From NCBI GenBank assembly GCA_032871835.1, contig CM065295.1:63113687-63177686 (forward strand): a stretch of DNA of 64,000 bases, read 5' to 3'. The notes under the pieces are model-generated. The model had not been told where the DNA came from. It made no database searches and saw only the letters and a program-made list of their open reading frames with translations. A program made the position numbers and the translations under genes. The stretch comes from Dipteronia dyeriana. Lineage: Eukaryota > Streptophyta > Magnoliopsida > Sapindales > Sapindaceae. How positions within the stretch are numbered: the stretch's first letter is position 1; every line of letters starts with the position of its first letter. Of this stretch, positions 11,492-24,585 are shown piece after piece.

Positions 11492-11498
11492 AGTTTTT

Positions 11499-11516
11499 TG
11501 GCGCCACTGTCGGGGA
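11499..11516 (+). other. Athila-1 primer binding site
   Basis: TGGCGCCACTGTCGGGGA lies 7 bases after the 5' LTR. Plant Athila elements use a PBS complementary to the 3' end of tRNA-Asp with nearly this sequence. Confidence 0.85.
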
Positions 11517-11743
11517 CTAGTTGAATTTATTGGTTAATTCTAGTTTTAGTTTAGATAATAGATTTAGTTAGTTAGGTAGTCAAGTCTTTTTTTTTTTAAT
11601 TTTTAGCTTTTATTTTTATTTTCATAGTTTATTATGTGTCTGTCTTTTGTTATAGGTTTCAAAGGTGAATGCAAGGTAGAAGGTCACTGCAAAGAGAATT
11701 ACTACCATTGAACGACAACATTGATCGTATTTGACAAAGAGCA

Positions 11744-12960
11744 ATGACAGACAATGGAAATCACAACATCCAACAGGTTCCAGATTCACCAGCTGTACCT
11801 ATCAAAACTATGAAGGATTACAACAGACCTACTGTTGATATTAAAACATTGTTCATTGCACTAAATGAGGAAGGAAGGAACTATGAGCTCAAGAGTTTCC
11901 AGTACAATTTGCTATCCGCTTTCCATGGGCTACCGAATGAAGATGTGCTTAAATTTCTTAGAGAGTTCTATACAACAATTCAAGCTTTTCCAAACAATGG
12001 GGTGATAGAAAACCAGTTACGTATGAGGTGTATTCCACATGCTCTAAGAGAAAAAGCAAAAACTTGGCTCTTAAATTTCCCTCCAGCTTCATTAACAACA
12101 TAAGATGAGGTGGTAGAGAATCTTATTGACCAGTTCTACTCTACGCAGAAGACCAGTGAGATCAAATCGAAGATTACTATTTTCTTTCAATGGGACCAAG
12201 AAACATTCCATGAAGTTTGGGAGCGTTACAAGATGCTTCTCTTTGACTGTCCTCAACATGGGTATCAAACCCAACAACTCTGTCAATGGTTCTATGATGG
12301 ACGAAATGACATCTCAACAGCCCTGGTGAATAATGCATTTGGAGGATCTATGACTGACAAGACTCTGTATGAGTTGCAATTGATCTTTGAAAAACTCTCC
12401 AAAAATTCTAGGAGAAAGAAGGGGATTTATGAGGTAGATGCTAGCACAGGAAAATCAATGCAAATGGCATAGATGCAAAAGATCATCGAGGTACTTGTCA
12501 ACCAGGTGGGACAATTGAGAGAAACGAATCACATGAGAGGCAAGCAACCAGGGTATGGTGTTGATTGTTAAATAGGAGGCCCTGACATGGAAGAAGTGCA
12601 AGCTATGAATAATTTCAATCAAAGACCTCAGAATGATCTTTTCTTAAACACATACAATCCAGGTTGGAGGAACCATCCCAATTTCTCCTAGACCAACAAT
12701 TAAAGCACCGGGAACCAGTGGGAAAATAACAACAACTATGGCCAGAGACAGTATAATACCGGTACTCAGTAGAATCCTGAACATCAAACCAAGAAGCCAT
12801 CATTGGAGGACACATTGAATAACTTTATACAATTTACCTAGCAAAACCACCAGGATAGTAACGTCAAGTTTCAAAACTTAGAGGCTTTGATGAGGAAGAT
12901 AGAAATGCAAATTGAGCAACTGGCTGAAGCTAAGCAAATGAGTGAACTAGGAAAATTTCC
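11744..12960 (+). pseudogene. Athila-1 gag remnant
   Basis: Would encode the capsid/nucleocapsid polyprotein. From the ATG at 11744 the frame shows FHGLPNEDVLKFLREFYT, RMRCIPHALREKAKTWL and, past an in-frame TAA at 12101, WERYKMLLFDCPQHG and LNTYNPGWRNHPNFS. The last two also occur in the Athila-2 gag of this window (WERYKELLRKCPCHG, SNTYNPGWRNHLNFS). Further stops at about 12470 and beyond break the frame. It cannot make a full Gag. Confidence 0.8.
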
Positions 12961-13339
12961 AACCATATTGGGCAAGAAAAGGCCATGACTATTCTCCATA
13001 GTGGTAAGGAATTAGTCAGTGATAGATCTGCTGAACTTTCTAATAAATCTACTGATGTTTCAGGTTCTTTAAGAGAGAACATGGCACAAGAAAAAAAGGA
13101 AGAGGTAGTGGTAAAAAATCTACAAAAATTACCACTTATACACAAGTCACCTAATCCATATATCCCTCTAGTTCCATTCCTAGGAAGACTACAAAAAATC
13201 AAGTTAGAGAAATCATACAAAGACATTTATGACATCCTGTCACAGGTCAATGTCAACTTGCCTCTGTTAGAGATGATCCAAAAGATGCAAGCCTATGTAA
13301 AATTTTCAAGAGTCTTCATACTTACAAGCTAAGATTGCT

Positions 13340-13829
13340 GGAAAATCATCAAGAGTTCATGAACGGAAGTGCCAATGCAGTCCTTCAAAAATCCTTGTCA
13401 CCAAAACTCTAAGATCCGGGAAGTTTCTGTACCAATGTGTTGATTGTAGGTACCACCCTAGAGAGAGCAATGTTAGATTTGGGAGCTAGCATCAATCTGA
13501 TGCCATACAATATCTATAAGCAACTGGGGTTGAATGATCTTAAGGAAATGACCATGTCACTTTTGTTGGTGGATGGTTTGGCTAGATACCCGAGAGGTTA
13601 TCTTGAAGATGTTTCGGTCCATGTAGATAATCTCATTATTCCTACTGATTTTGTAGTACTTGATATGGATGAGGAAGCTAAGGAAAGAGGTATCAAACCA
13701 ATTCTAATGGGAAGATCTTTCATGGAAACTGTAAAGACCTTCATTGATATACAGAATGGAAGGCTCACGATGAGTGTATTAGATGAAACTATGGAGTTCA
13801 AAGTTTTTGAATCATTAAAATTGTCTTAA
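13340..13829 (+). pseudogene. Athila-1 retroviral-type aspartic protease region
   Basis: Contains AMLDLGASINLMPYNIYKQLG near 13470-13530 and ILMGRSFMETVKTFID near 13705-13755, which align with the protease flap and ILGRPFL-type motif of plant gypsy elements. The catalytic triplet reads D-L-G. The preceding segment (SLSPKL..DPGSF) is in another frame and contains a stop, so the polyprotein is interrupted. It would process Gag-Pol in an intact element. Confidence 0.75.
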
Positions 13830-14184
13830 GCGGCCGATGATTGCTATTTAGTCAATTGTTGCTTGGTTGAGGTGGTTAATTCGGTAATTCAAGAGGAGCT
13901 ATCAAAAAAAAAGCCTCAATGAGTTACTTGATTGGGTGAAGGAAGTGTTTGAGGATGATAAAGAAAGCTAACAAGAAGAGGATATAGAATAAGAGTCCAA
14001 AATCGAATAACTAGGTGTGGAAATTGAAGAAGGGATTAATAGGTCGTTAATTCCATCTACGAGCTCTCCCCTTACTTTAGAGCTCAAACAACTTCCTTCT
14101 AACATCAGGTATGCTTTCTTAGGAGAGAATGAGACACTCTCAGTGATTATAGCATCTGACCTAGAGGAAGAAAAATAAGAGAAG

Positions 14185-15148
14185 CTAATAAAAGTGCTTA
14201 AGGAACATAAAGACGCCATTGGATGGTTCATAACCAATATTAAGGGAATAAGCCCTACCATTTGCATGCATAAAATTATGCTAGAAGAAGATACAAAGCC
14301 TTCCAGAGAGACTCAACGAAGGCTCAATCCAAACTTGAAGGAAGTTATACGGGAAGCGGTTCTGAAATTACTCAATGTGGGTATCATATACCTAATATTT
14401 GATAGTAAGTGGGTAAGTCTGGTCCATGTTGTTCCAAAGAATTCAGGTCACTGTGGTAGCGAATGAGATTAATGAGTTAATTCCCACAAGAAAGACAACG
14501 AGATGGAAAATGTGCATAGATTGCCGTAAGCTCAACACGATAACCAAAAAGGATCACTTTTCTTTACCGTTCATTGATCAGATGCTAGAGCGTTTGGCAT
14601 GACATTCTTACTATTGCATCCTGGATGTATTTTCAGGCTACAATCAAATTGCCATTGCTCAAGAGGACCAAGAAAAGACAACGTTCACATGCCCCTTCGA
14701 CACCTTTGCATATCGAAGAGTGACTTTCGGGTTGTGCAACACCCCTGCCACTTTTCAAAGATGCATGATATGAATATTCTTTGACATGTCAAAGAAATTT
14801 ATTGAGGTATTTTTGGATGATTTTTCTATTTTTGGTAATTTTTTTGACCATTGCCTTGATAATTTAACTCTGGTTTTAAAAAGATGCATGAAGACTAATT
14901 TGACACTTAGTTGGGAGAAAAACCATTTTATGGTTAAGTCTGGAATAGTTTTAGGGAATGTTCTTTCTGAAAAAGGTATAGAACTAAATCGTGCTAAAAT
15001 TGAAGTGATTGCAAAACTTCCACCTCCCACTTTGGTGAAGGGTGTGAGGAATTTTATTGATCATGCAGGCATTTATAGTCGTTTTATAAAAGATTTTTCA
15101 AAATTTAGTCATCCCCTATGTAACCCGTTGACTAAGGATACTACATTT
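14185..15148 (+). pseudogene. Athila-1 reverse transcriptase, part before copia-1
   Basis: RT motifs are spread over several frames: LLNVGIIYLIFDSKWVSLVHVVPK near 14380-14440, a CIDCRKLN-like block near 14515, the F(V/L)DDF catalytic-loop equivalent (VFLDDFSIFG) near 14810, and GIELNRAKIEVIAKLPPPT with HAGIYSRFIKDFS after it. The reading stops at LTKDTTF where copia-1 inserted at 15149. The sequence resumes after 24590 at the codons for FDDDC. Stops and frameshifts are present before the insertion point. Confidence 0.82.
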
Positions 15149-16626
15149 TGAAATTCCCTAGAAAATGTGTATCTACAACCTAGAGGGGGGGGGGGGGGGT
15201 GAATAGGTTTTAATTCGATAGATTATCAATTTTACGAATTAGTCAACATTAACAATTCAACCCCATCCTACTTAAAAACTAAATTATATGACAACAAACA
15301 TAAAACAATAACAACACGAAAAGTATATGTGGAAACCCTTTAAATGGGAAAAACCACGGGCTATTTAGAGCGCCACCCTCGATCCTCAAAATCCACTATT
15401 GAGTAAAAGTTTACAACCTAGGTTGACCTCCCATCTAACCCTCCAGTTACTAACCCTTTAACTCTACCCAACGGGCCTTAATAGCGATTTTGGATCACTA
15501 GCCTTGTGCACTAACCACTTAGCCACAAGCTAAAACAACAATGAAGAGATAATGACAACCTAATTGAATATGCAAGAATATTCAATATGCAAAAATGCTA
15601 GGTCAATACATTCATGCTTATCTAGGATTAATAATGACAATTAAAGCAAATCTTAGATATCAATATTCTAAATGCAAAGGCAAGAAGAATTAGCTAGAAG
15701 GGCAAAATCGTCCTAAATGCTAGCTATCACAAATTAATGCATCTCAACCAACAATCAACACACAAGCATGTCATAAAAGCAATTAATCACACAAGCAAGC
15801 AATTAATATGCAATACAGACTAAAACCCTAGGTATACATGTCTTAGTAATGAAAACATAAAGTTCAGAACATGTAGAGAATACCTAGTCATGAACACACA
15901 AGAAATCCATGCTTGAAAGATGCTTGATGCTTTGGATTTTAAGGATGGTTGAGTAAAAATGGCTTCTTGGAGCTTCTCTCTTTCAAAAATAGGTTTGGAA
16001 GCTCTAAAAAACGAATTGAGAAGAAGATGATGTATATATATGAAGCCTAAAGTGAAACTGCGTCGTTTTTGGCAAAACGTAACCAAAACGCGTCAGGACC
16101 GCTGGCTGTACCGCGGTCTAGGCAAGTGTCTAGACCGCAGCACAAAGAGCGGTGTATCGTCTGGACAATGCCACTATGTAGGCCATTGTGCATGCAGCGT
16201 GCATAGACCGCGGTATGGACAACATGCATTCTCTGTGAAACTCCTCGAAGGCAACAAGCACAGACTGCGGTAGACACAGCGTGCAACCTCTGCCAAACAC
16301 CGCTGTGCAGGCAGCGGCGAGGGCACTGCACAGAGAGCGGTCTAGACCGTGGTAGAAACGAAAAATTCCTCTTTTTAAGGCACAAACATACATTCAAACA
16401 CTCAAATAAAAATATGACACACAAGGCATATAAAATGGAAAATAAGCATGCAAGCAAGACAATTAAAATAGAATGCATAAGTGTGAGTGTGTGCACTAAA
16501 TCTCTTCAATGAAGTTAAGCAAGTGATTTTACCTTTGATGCTATGAAGCCCTAAACTACCCTTACATATTGATCCCAAAATGTGGTTGCCAACGAAATAA
16601 GCCAATCAAAAACTGAGGAACTTACG
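15149..16626 (-). repeat. Copia-1 3' LTR (left copy)
   Basis: A 1478-base LTR. In plus orientation it starts TGAAATTCCCTAG and ends AACTTACG, where the other copy ends AACTTACA. A run of 15 G lies at 15185-15199. A motif island with ACCGCGGT and variants spans about 16090-16360, and a TATA box read on the minus strand lies at about 16030-16041. It differs from the right copy by small indels, for example a shorter GATGCTATGAAGCCC segment near 16537. Confidence 0.9.
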
Positions 16627-16640
16627 ATCTCCCCCTTTGG
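16627..16640 (-). other. Copia-1 polypurine tract
   Basis: On the minus strand this reads AAAGGGGGAGAT directly before the 3' LTR, the usual copia PPT for plus-strand DNA priming. Confidence 0.85.
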
Positions 16641-17855
16641 CTATTTCGTGACAAAACCACTCACTCACAAAGTATCCTCACAACAAATAACAAGAAATAA
16701 ACAAGAGGTCAACAAACAACCATTCTATGTTACAAGAGATACCTACAGCTAAATCTTCAAATCTTTCATCTCTTGTAGAATGATCATCCCTACAAAACAA
16801 AGAACTACACTTTCCAAGACAAGTGTATGAGAGGGATCAAGATAAATAAAAACAAGTGCAATTTGCATGAAATAGAAACAAGTAACATGCAATCAACAAT
16901 GCACCAAGCAAAATATCCCCCTTAGTAGGTCAACTCCCTCACAATAGGACAATCTCCCCTTAAAACATGCCAATATCAACTCTCCCTAAATCCAACACTA
17001 CTCCCCCTTTTTGTCACAAGATAGGCAAATGAGTATTACCCAACCGGGATGCTGTAGCAAAGAGAGATATTTGCAATGTAAATGCATAATCATATACAAA
17101 AACTTTATGCAGGTTAATTAAGAGAGAGAGAAATTCATGGAAGTTTTATTGATTGGAATATGTGCGAAAGATTGCCTTGAGTGAAGTATATGCAACATCA
17201 ACTTTCAAAAGCATGGTATTTGGCAAAGGAAAATAACACATGAGGTTCCAAGAGAAGTCAAACCAATTTGCACCAAAATGACAATGGAAAACGAGATATA
17301 GTTCAACCAAAAACATAAGAGCAACTATCAAACTTTACAAGTTGAACAAGACATGAGTGATTATTGCGCCCTATTAGATTTTTCCGGGCAAGATGCCCGT
17401 GTGATAGTAGCCTTGTTCAATAAGTAAAGAGAGAGACTATTGGATTGTGAAATCCTTGAAATGGATACAATATCCTTATTGAATAAAGTCTCAAAAGTCA
17501 CTTGCACACATATTTGCAATCATTTTGTAAGCTTTCAATAAATTCATCATGCATATCACTTTAAGCATGTCAAGATCAAGTTTTCATAAACATGGAGATA
17601 AACTTTGGGTCAATTAAATGTACTTCCCAATAAAATTTCCTAGTCCAAAAATACATGTTTGAACACAAATGAGACATACATTTCAAATAAGGTAAAAACA
17701 CACTTATTGAATAAAAAGACATATAATAATATATGTAACCAAGATACTCAAGCAATTAATTAAAGAGCATAAAATTGAACAATTATTTGCTTATTAAGAT
17801 GCAAGTTCACTCTCTTTGCTTGAGCTCCCCAAATGGGGTCAACCACCAAAACCCA
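16641..17855 (-). other. Copia-1 non-coding 3' region
   Basis: About 1.2 kb between the end of the RNase H region and the PPT. Only short accidental ORFs are present. It carries CTCCCCCTT-like tracts near 16918, 16950 and 17005 and no recognised gene. Confidence 0.6.
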
Positions 17856-20800
17856 TCAATGCATATGACAAATCCCAATAGACCTACTAAGAGATTTAAA
17901 CTCAGTTGAATCTAATGGTTTTGTAAACAAATCCGCCAGTTGATCATTTGTGCCTACATGTTCAAGTGCAATGCATTTGCTCTCAACTAGCTCCCTAATG
18001 AAATGATGTCTAATGTCAATATGCTTGGTTCTAGAATGTTGGACAAGATTTTTTGAAATATTGATGACACTCATGTTATCACAATAAAGGGTTAGAGTAC
18101 CTTGCTCAAAGCCATAATCCACAAGCATTTGTTTCATCCAAAGGAGTTGTGTGCAAGCACTCCCAACTGCTATATACTCGGCCTCGGCTGTGGATAATGA
18201 GATGGAATTTTTCTTCTTGCAAAACCATGACACAAGATTGTTCCCTAAGAAGAAGCAACCGCATGATGTACTCTTCCTATCATCACAATTACCTGCCCAA
18301 TCTGTATCACTAAAGCCAACTAAACTAGCATTAGTGTCAAAAGAGTACCATATCCCATAGTTGGATGTGCCATTCATATATCGAATGATTCTCTTCATAG
18401 AGAATAGATGGGATTCCCTGGGATTGGCTTGGTACCTAGCACACACACCAACACTAAAAGCTATATCAGGCATAATAGCAGTCAAGTATAACAAGCTCCC
18501 TATCATGCCACGATATAGACTTTGATCCACACTTTTTCCACTAGCATCCTTGCTAAGTTTCAAAGTGGTACTCATTGGTGTGTCACAATGTTTGGCATTC
18601 TCAAGGCCAAACTTCTTCACTAGGTTCTTGGCATACTTAGCTTGGGATATGAAGATCACATCATACATTTGCTTGATTTGCAAGCCTAGGAAGTAATTGG
18701 GTTCACCAACCATGCTTATTTCAAACTCATGAGTCATGACATCAACAAATTGTTGAACTTTCAAGTTGTTGGTGGAACCAAAAACGATGTCATCAACATA
18801 AATTTGAGCTATGAATAGCTCATATTTAGTGCACTTGATGAATAGAGCCTTGTCAACACTACCTCTAGAGTAGCCATTGTTAACAAGATAAGGAGTGAGG
18901 TGCTCATACCAAGCCCTCGGTGCTTGTTTCAACCCATATAGCGCCTTCTTGAGGCCATAAACATGATTGAGGTGGTATGGATCCACAAACCCCTTAGGTT
19001 GCTCAACAAACACTTCCTATTGCAAGAAGCCATTGAAGAAGGCACTCTTAACTTCCATTTGATGTAATTTGAACTTGTGCACATAAGAAATGGATAAGAG
19101 AAGCCTAATGGATTCTAAACGGGCAACGAGAGCAAAAGTCTCATCAAAGTCGATACCCTCAATTTGTGCAACAAGTCTAGCTTTGTTCCGTACAATGTTG
19201 CCATCCTCATCAGATTTGTTCCTATAGACCCACTTGGTGCCTATAACATTAGTGTTCTTAGGCCTAGGAACTAGAGTCAAAACCTCATTTCTTTCAAATT
19301 GATTTAGCTCTTCTTGCATTGCAAGAACCCAAAATTCATCACTTAAAGCTTCATCAACCTTTTTGGGTTCAATTTGAGAGGTGTAACAAGTGTAACTAAT
19401 TTGTTTTGCTAATTGATGTCTAGTTCTCACATCCTCATTCACATTTCCAAGAATGTCACTCTTGTTGTGGAGATACCTAACCCAAGGAGCGGGTTCCTTA
19501 AAGTCCAAAGTAGGATCTCTTTCAAGAGATTGAGTGACCTCTTTGTCAAGCTTAGATTTTTCACCATTAGAAATCTCATCAATCCTCACCAAGGGAGTAT
19601 CATCAATCACACTAATCTCCTCATCATGGTTACTAACCTTAGGCCTACAATCATCTATGACCACATTAGATGATTCCATAACACTTATTGTCTTCAAATT
19701 AAAAACTCTATAGGCCTTACTATTTAGGGCATAGCCAATGAAAATTCCCTTATCACTCTTAGCATCAAACCTGCCAAGTTGATCACGGTCATTTAGAATG
19801 TAACACTTGCTTCCAAATGAGTGGAAGTAGCTCATATTTGGCTTCCTACCCTTCCACAATTCATAGGATGTTTGCCTAGTCCCGGGCCTAAGAAACACCC
19901 TATTGCCTATATAACAAGCCGCATTGACAGCTTCAGCCTAAAGATTCTTAGGCACATTGTTGCTATACAACATCACACAGACCATCTCTTGGAGGACTCT
20001 ATTCTTCCTCTCTACTAGAACTCATGGGAAATACCAAGACTATCACATTCAAATTCTCTCCCATGATCACTCATAATTCTCTTGATGCATTTTATGTGAG
20101 AATCCTTCTCATTTTGAATTTTAGTGCAAAGCATTTTAAAAGTTTTAAATGTTTCAGACTTCTCTCTAAGAAAGTAAGTCCAAGTAAATCTAGAAAAATC
20201 ATCCATACACACAAAAATGTACCTCTTACCACAGATACTCTCGGTTTACATGGGACCCATAAGGTCCATATGAAGAAGCTCTAATGGCTCCTTAGTGGCA
20301 AGATACTTACCCTTCTTATGCACATTCTTAGTTTGATTTCCTTGTTGACAAGGTCCACAAACTCCCTCAATCCTATTTCCAAACTTAGGAAGACCTCTCA
20401 CAACTTTCAACCTCTCAAGAACTTTCAAGTCTTTGAAATTCATATGACCTAACCTTTGATGCCATAATTCGACTTGATCACAACTAGAAAAATTGCAAGA
20501 GATACCATTAGAATCAAGACAATAACAATTGTCACTTGATCTCTTGCCTTTCACTAGGACTTGTCCATCCTCTCTCAAAACAGAACAATCAACTTTACCA
20601 AACATGACCGAAAAACCTTCATCACTTAAATGTGATATGCTAATAAGATTTGCTTGCAAGCCATCTACATAGAGAGCATTAGGTAAGGAGGGCAAACTGG
20701 GGATGGAGATGTTTCCTTTTCCTAGAACCTTCTTACGTGAACCATCACCAAATGTGTCAAATTCACCATCCTCCATCACAAGAGTTTTAAAGAAACTCTT

Positions 20801-21112
20801 GTTTCCGGTCATATGCCTAGAACATCCACTATCAAGGTACCAAGTGTTAGAAGCTTTCGCCTTCAACGCCACTTGTGCCACATGGCAAACATACTTATTA
20901 GTTCTAGTCCTCCTAGTAGCAACATTGTCATTCCTAGGATCCTTGGGTTCATTGGCTCTAAAATTCCTAGGTGCATGCATTTGGGCTCTTCTAACCATAT
21001 TCTTCTCAATCATGCTTTCAAAACGACACAACTTAATGAATTTAAAACAATTCGGCCTTATGTGACCTTCAATACCACAATAATGACAAATGAGAGTAAA
21101 GTAAGAATTCAT
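17856..21112 (-). pseudogene. Copia-1 pol: protease, integrase, RT, RNase H
   Basis: Read on the minus strand from 21112. First comes a zinc knuckle CHYCGIEGHIRPNC. The protease motif WYLDSGCSRHMTG lies near 20830. The integrase zinc region is WHQRLGHMNF plus CGPCQQGNQ near 20330-20450, with core motifs LLHMDLMGP near 20260 and DDFSRFTWTYFLREKSE near 20180. RT has GTKWVYRNK, then FFNGFLQ followed by an in-frame stop at about 19014, then VEQPKGFVDP and YVDD near 18800. RNase H has GFSDTDWAGN and STAEAEYIA near 18200, with the terminal TKHIDIRHHFIRE near 18000. Stops and frameshifts at about 19014, 19930 and 20245 break it. Order and motifs are clearly Ty1/copia. Confidence 0.92.
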
Positions 21113-21183
21113 ACCATATCCTTATGCAAACATGGAAGACTTCCCTTTCCTTTGAGTTGTCCTTTGGTGTTGAGCCGAATCTC

Positions 21184-23030
21184 TTATTTGAAACATCCTT
21201 TGCGGTTGAGCCACATTAGCTTCTCTTCTTTGTTATGGGTGAAAACTTCTTTGTTGAATTTGAGAGCTCCTTGGAGGTTGTGATCTTGTTTGATGAGCTC
21301 TAGCTTTTGGTGAATATGTTTAGCTTGAGACTTTGTTTGTGCTTGCTTTGATGATTCACCAACCTCATTTGATCTCATTTGTTGGTGTGACTCTTGAACC
21401 TCTTTGTCCTTTAGACTATTGACAAAGATGGTATTCTTTAAGGAAGTGGCATCCTTGCCTTCCACATATCCTAGGCCTGTTTTATCACTAGGACTCTTCC
21501 ACAAGATAACATATTGTCAAGTCTCTCGGTTCCGGATGTCATATTGGTAACCAATTCTTTCGCTTCCTTAAGCTCAATCTTCAAGTTTTCTTCACTCTTC
21601 TTAGTGATCACAAGATCCAACTTTAAACTCTCTTCTAACTCTTTTCCACTCTTTACCTTCTCACTCAAGGTGGTAATTTTGAAGGTCAACTCTAGATTCT
21701 TCTTTTTCAACTCTTGAACCTCTTTTTTTTTTCAATCTCGACTTTTCAAAAAACTTCATGAAGTCTACATAGTCCATTTCCTCATCAATCTCAAACCTAG
21801 AGTTAGAAGAGGTACTCTCATCACTATAGTCATCTACTTCTTCCTTGTCACTCACAACTTCCTTGCCATTATGAGATGTTGTAAAGGCAATGAAGTTTGT
21901 AACTTAATCTTCATCATCTGAAGACTTTTCTTCCTCTTCTAAGTCTTCACTATCACTCCAAGTAGCCGCCATTGCCTTCCATTTTTTATTTTTCTTTTTC
22001 TTTTTCTTCAAATTTGCACATTCTGGAGCAATGTGACCAAAGCCACTGCATTCATAGCATTGAATGCCCTTCTTGGAGTCACTTTCTTGAAACTTTTCAA
22101 TCTTCTTGAAAGGAGTTTTCCTTTTCACTTCTTTCCCCTTTGACCCAAAACCTTTTCTCTCAAACTTCATGAATTTCTTGAATCTTTTAACCATGAGGCC
22201 ATTTCTTCATCTGAATCCTCCTCCTCTTCTTCAACCTTAGTGATCTTCAAGGCAATGCTCTTTTGCTTATTCGGAGGTGTGGGTGAGGTGTTCCATCTAG
22301 ACTCATAAGCTAGAAGTCTTCCAATGACTTCACTCGGCTTCATATTCTTTTACTCACTATTCTCTTCAAGTGCCGTCACTTTAGATTTGAACCTTGACGG
22401 AAGTGACCTCATAATTTTTTTCTTAACTCTCCTGTCTGAATAGGGGTCACCAAGTTGATGGCTTTGGTTGACAATATCCATCAAATTCACTTGGAAGTCA
22501 TTGAAGCATTCATGCTCCTCCATCCTAATCATCTCAAATTGCATCTGTAGGACTTGGAGCTTTTAGTCCTTCACTACCTCGGTTCCCTCATGTGCCGTTT
22601 GAAGAATGTCCCAATCCTCCTTTACAATCCTAGTGTTTTGGATCAGCTTGTACTGATTATCATCCACGACACAAAGGATGGTATGTATAGCCTTGTTGTT
22701 CCACTTGGATGCTTCAAACTCTTGAGCACTCCAACTAGACTTGGGCTTAGGAGCTTCTACACCATCGTCAGTGGTCATTGTTGGAGGAGTATAACCATCT
22801 TCAATAGCCATCCAATCACAGTCATCTATTTGGCAAAGATAGTCTTCCATCTTGCCCTTCCAAGTAGCATAATTCACCCCATTAAGCGAATGGGGTCTTG
22901 TGCTTGAGGCTCCCTCATGACTATTTCCGTTTCCACTCATTGTGTTTGAGAGTAATGAATGGTATGAAGATGCAAATGTAATGCAACACACAAAATGCAC
23001 AAGGTAAGACACACACAATGCATGGATCAC
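21184..23030 (-). pseudogene. Copia-1 gag
   Basis: Read on the minus strand. The N-terminal part (from about 22940) has MSGNGNSHEGASSTRPHSL and NYATWKGKMEDYL, the start typical of SIRE-type copia Gag. Next is RMEEHECFNDF with RSLPSRFKSKVTALEE near 22350-22510. A basic segment with the knuckle CYECSGFGHIAPEC follows near 22020-22060, then a lysine- and acid-rich linker and a coiled-coil-like Lys/Glu/Leu segment (21471-21710). Frame changes occur near 22550, 22200 and 21870. It would form the virus-like particle in an intact copy. Confidence 0.82.
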
Positions 23031-23047
23031 CTAAGTATATCTAGGCA

Positions 23048-23064
23048 CCGGCTCTGATACCAAA
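23048..23064 (-). other. Copia-1 primer binding site
   Basis: On the minus strand TTTGGTATCAGAGCCGG directly follows the 5' LTR. TGGTATCAGAGC is the standard copia PBS, complementary to the 3' end of initiator tRNA-Met. Confidence 0.9.
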
Positions 23065-24585
23065 TGAAATTCCCTAGAAAGTGTGTATCTATAACCTAGA
23101 GGGGGGGGGGGGGTTGAATAGGTTTTAATTCGATAGATTATCAATTTTACGAATTTTTCAATATTGACAATTCAACCCCATCCTACTTAAATACTCAATT
23201 AAATGACAACAAACATAAAACAATAACAACATGAAAAGTATACGTGGAAACCCTCCAAATGGGTAAAACCAAGGGCTATTTAGAGCGTCACCCACGATCC
23301 TCAAAATCCACTATTGAGTAAAAGTTTACAACCTAGGTTGACCTCCCGTCTAACCCTTCAGTTACTAACCCTTTCACTCCACCCAACGAGCCTTAATAGC
23401 GATTTTGGATCACTAGCCTTGTGCACTAACCACTTAGCCACAAGCTAAAACAACAATGAAGAGATAATGGCAACCTAAGTGAATATGCAAGAATATTCAA
23501 TATGCAAAAATGCTAGGTCAATACATTCATGCTTATCTAGGATTAATAATGACAATTAAAACAAATCCTAGATATCAATATTCTAAATGCAAAGGCAAGA
23601 AGAATTAGCTAGAAGGGCAAAATCGTCCTAAATGCTAGCTATCATAAATTAATGCATATCAACCAACAATCAACATACAAACATGTCATAAAAGCAATTA
23701 ATCACACAAGCAAGCAATTAATTTGCAATAAAGACTAAAACCCTAGGTATACATGTCTTAGTAATGAAAACATAAAGTTTAGAACATGTAGAGAATACCT
23801 AGTCATGAACACACAAGAAATCTATGCTTGAAAGATGCTTGATGCTTTGGATTTTAAGGATGGTTGAGTAAAAATGGCTTCTTGGAGCTTCTCTCTCTAA
23901 AGAACCTTATATCTCTCTCAAAAATAGGTTTGGAAGCTCTCAAAAGCGAATTGGGAAGAAAAATGATGTATATATATGAAGCCTAAAGTGAAACTGAGTC
24001 GTTTTTGGCAAAACGCAATCAGAACCGCTGGCTGTACCGCGGTCCAGGCAAGTGTCCAGACTATCGCACAGATAGCGGTGTATCGTCTGGACAACGCCGC
24101 TATGTAGGCCGCTGTGCATGTAGCGTGCATAGACCGCGGTCTGGACAACATGCATCCTCTGTGAAACTCAGCTTGGGAGACCGCGGCGAAGGCAACAAGC
24201 ACAGACCGCGGTAGACACAGCGTGCATCCTCTACCAAACACTGCTGTGTAGGCTGCGGCGAGAGCACTGCACAGAGAGCGGTCTAGACCGCGGTAGAAAG
24301 GAAAAATTCCTTTCTTTAAGGTACAAACATACATTCAAACACTCAAATAAAAATAGGACACACAAGGCACACAAAATGACAAATAAGCATGCAAGCAAGA
24401 TAATTAAAATAGAATGCATGAGTGTGAGTGTGTGCACTAAATCTCTTCAATGAAGTTAAGCAAGTGATTTTACCTTTGATGCTTGAGCTTGGTTACGAAC
24501 AATGAAGCCCTAAACTACCCTTACATATTGATCCCAAAATGTGGTTGTCAACAAAATATGCCAATCAAAAACCGAGGAACTTACA
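23065..24585 (-). repeat. Copia-1 5' LTR (right copy)
   Basis: A 1521-base LTR matching 15149-16626. It has a 13-base G run at 23101-23113. Five exact CCGCGG palindromes (24037, 24134, 24181, 24206, 24288) with decayed variants form an island at about 24010-24300. On the minus strand this island lies just upstream of a TATA box (plus-strand 23968-23977), so it occupies the U3 promoter. Confidence 0.92.

Larger units (their letters stand above)
15149..24585 (-). mobile_element. Copia-1: complete Ty1/copia retrotransposon nested in Athila-1
   Basis: A 9437-base minus-strand element with two very similar LTRs, PBS, PPT and copia-order genes (gag, protease, integrase, RT, RNase H). It is flanked by a perfect CATTT duplication (15144-15148 and 24586-24590). 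Removing it rejoins the Athila-1 pol reading frame from KDTTF to FDDDC. The long LTRs, large gag with CX2CX4HX4C knuckles, and G-run next to the LTR end suggest the SIRE/Maximus lineage. Coding regions are interrupted by stops and frameshifts. It is younger than Athila-1 because it sits inside it and its LTRs are more alike. Confidence 0.93.

Noticed and set aside
16047..16496. A Cys/Arg-rich minus-strand ORF (and its counterpart at 23918-24334)
   Set aside because: It lies in the copia-1 LTR over the CCGCGG island. The Cys and Arg residues come from the GC-rich motif repeats, and the same ORF is interrupted differently in the two LTR copies.
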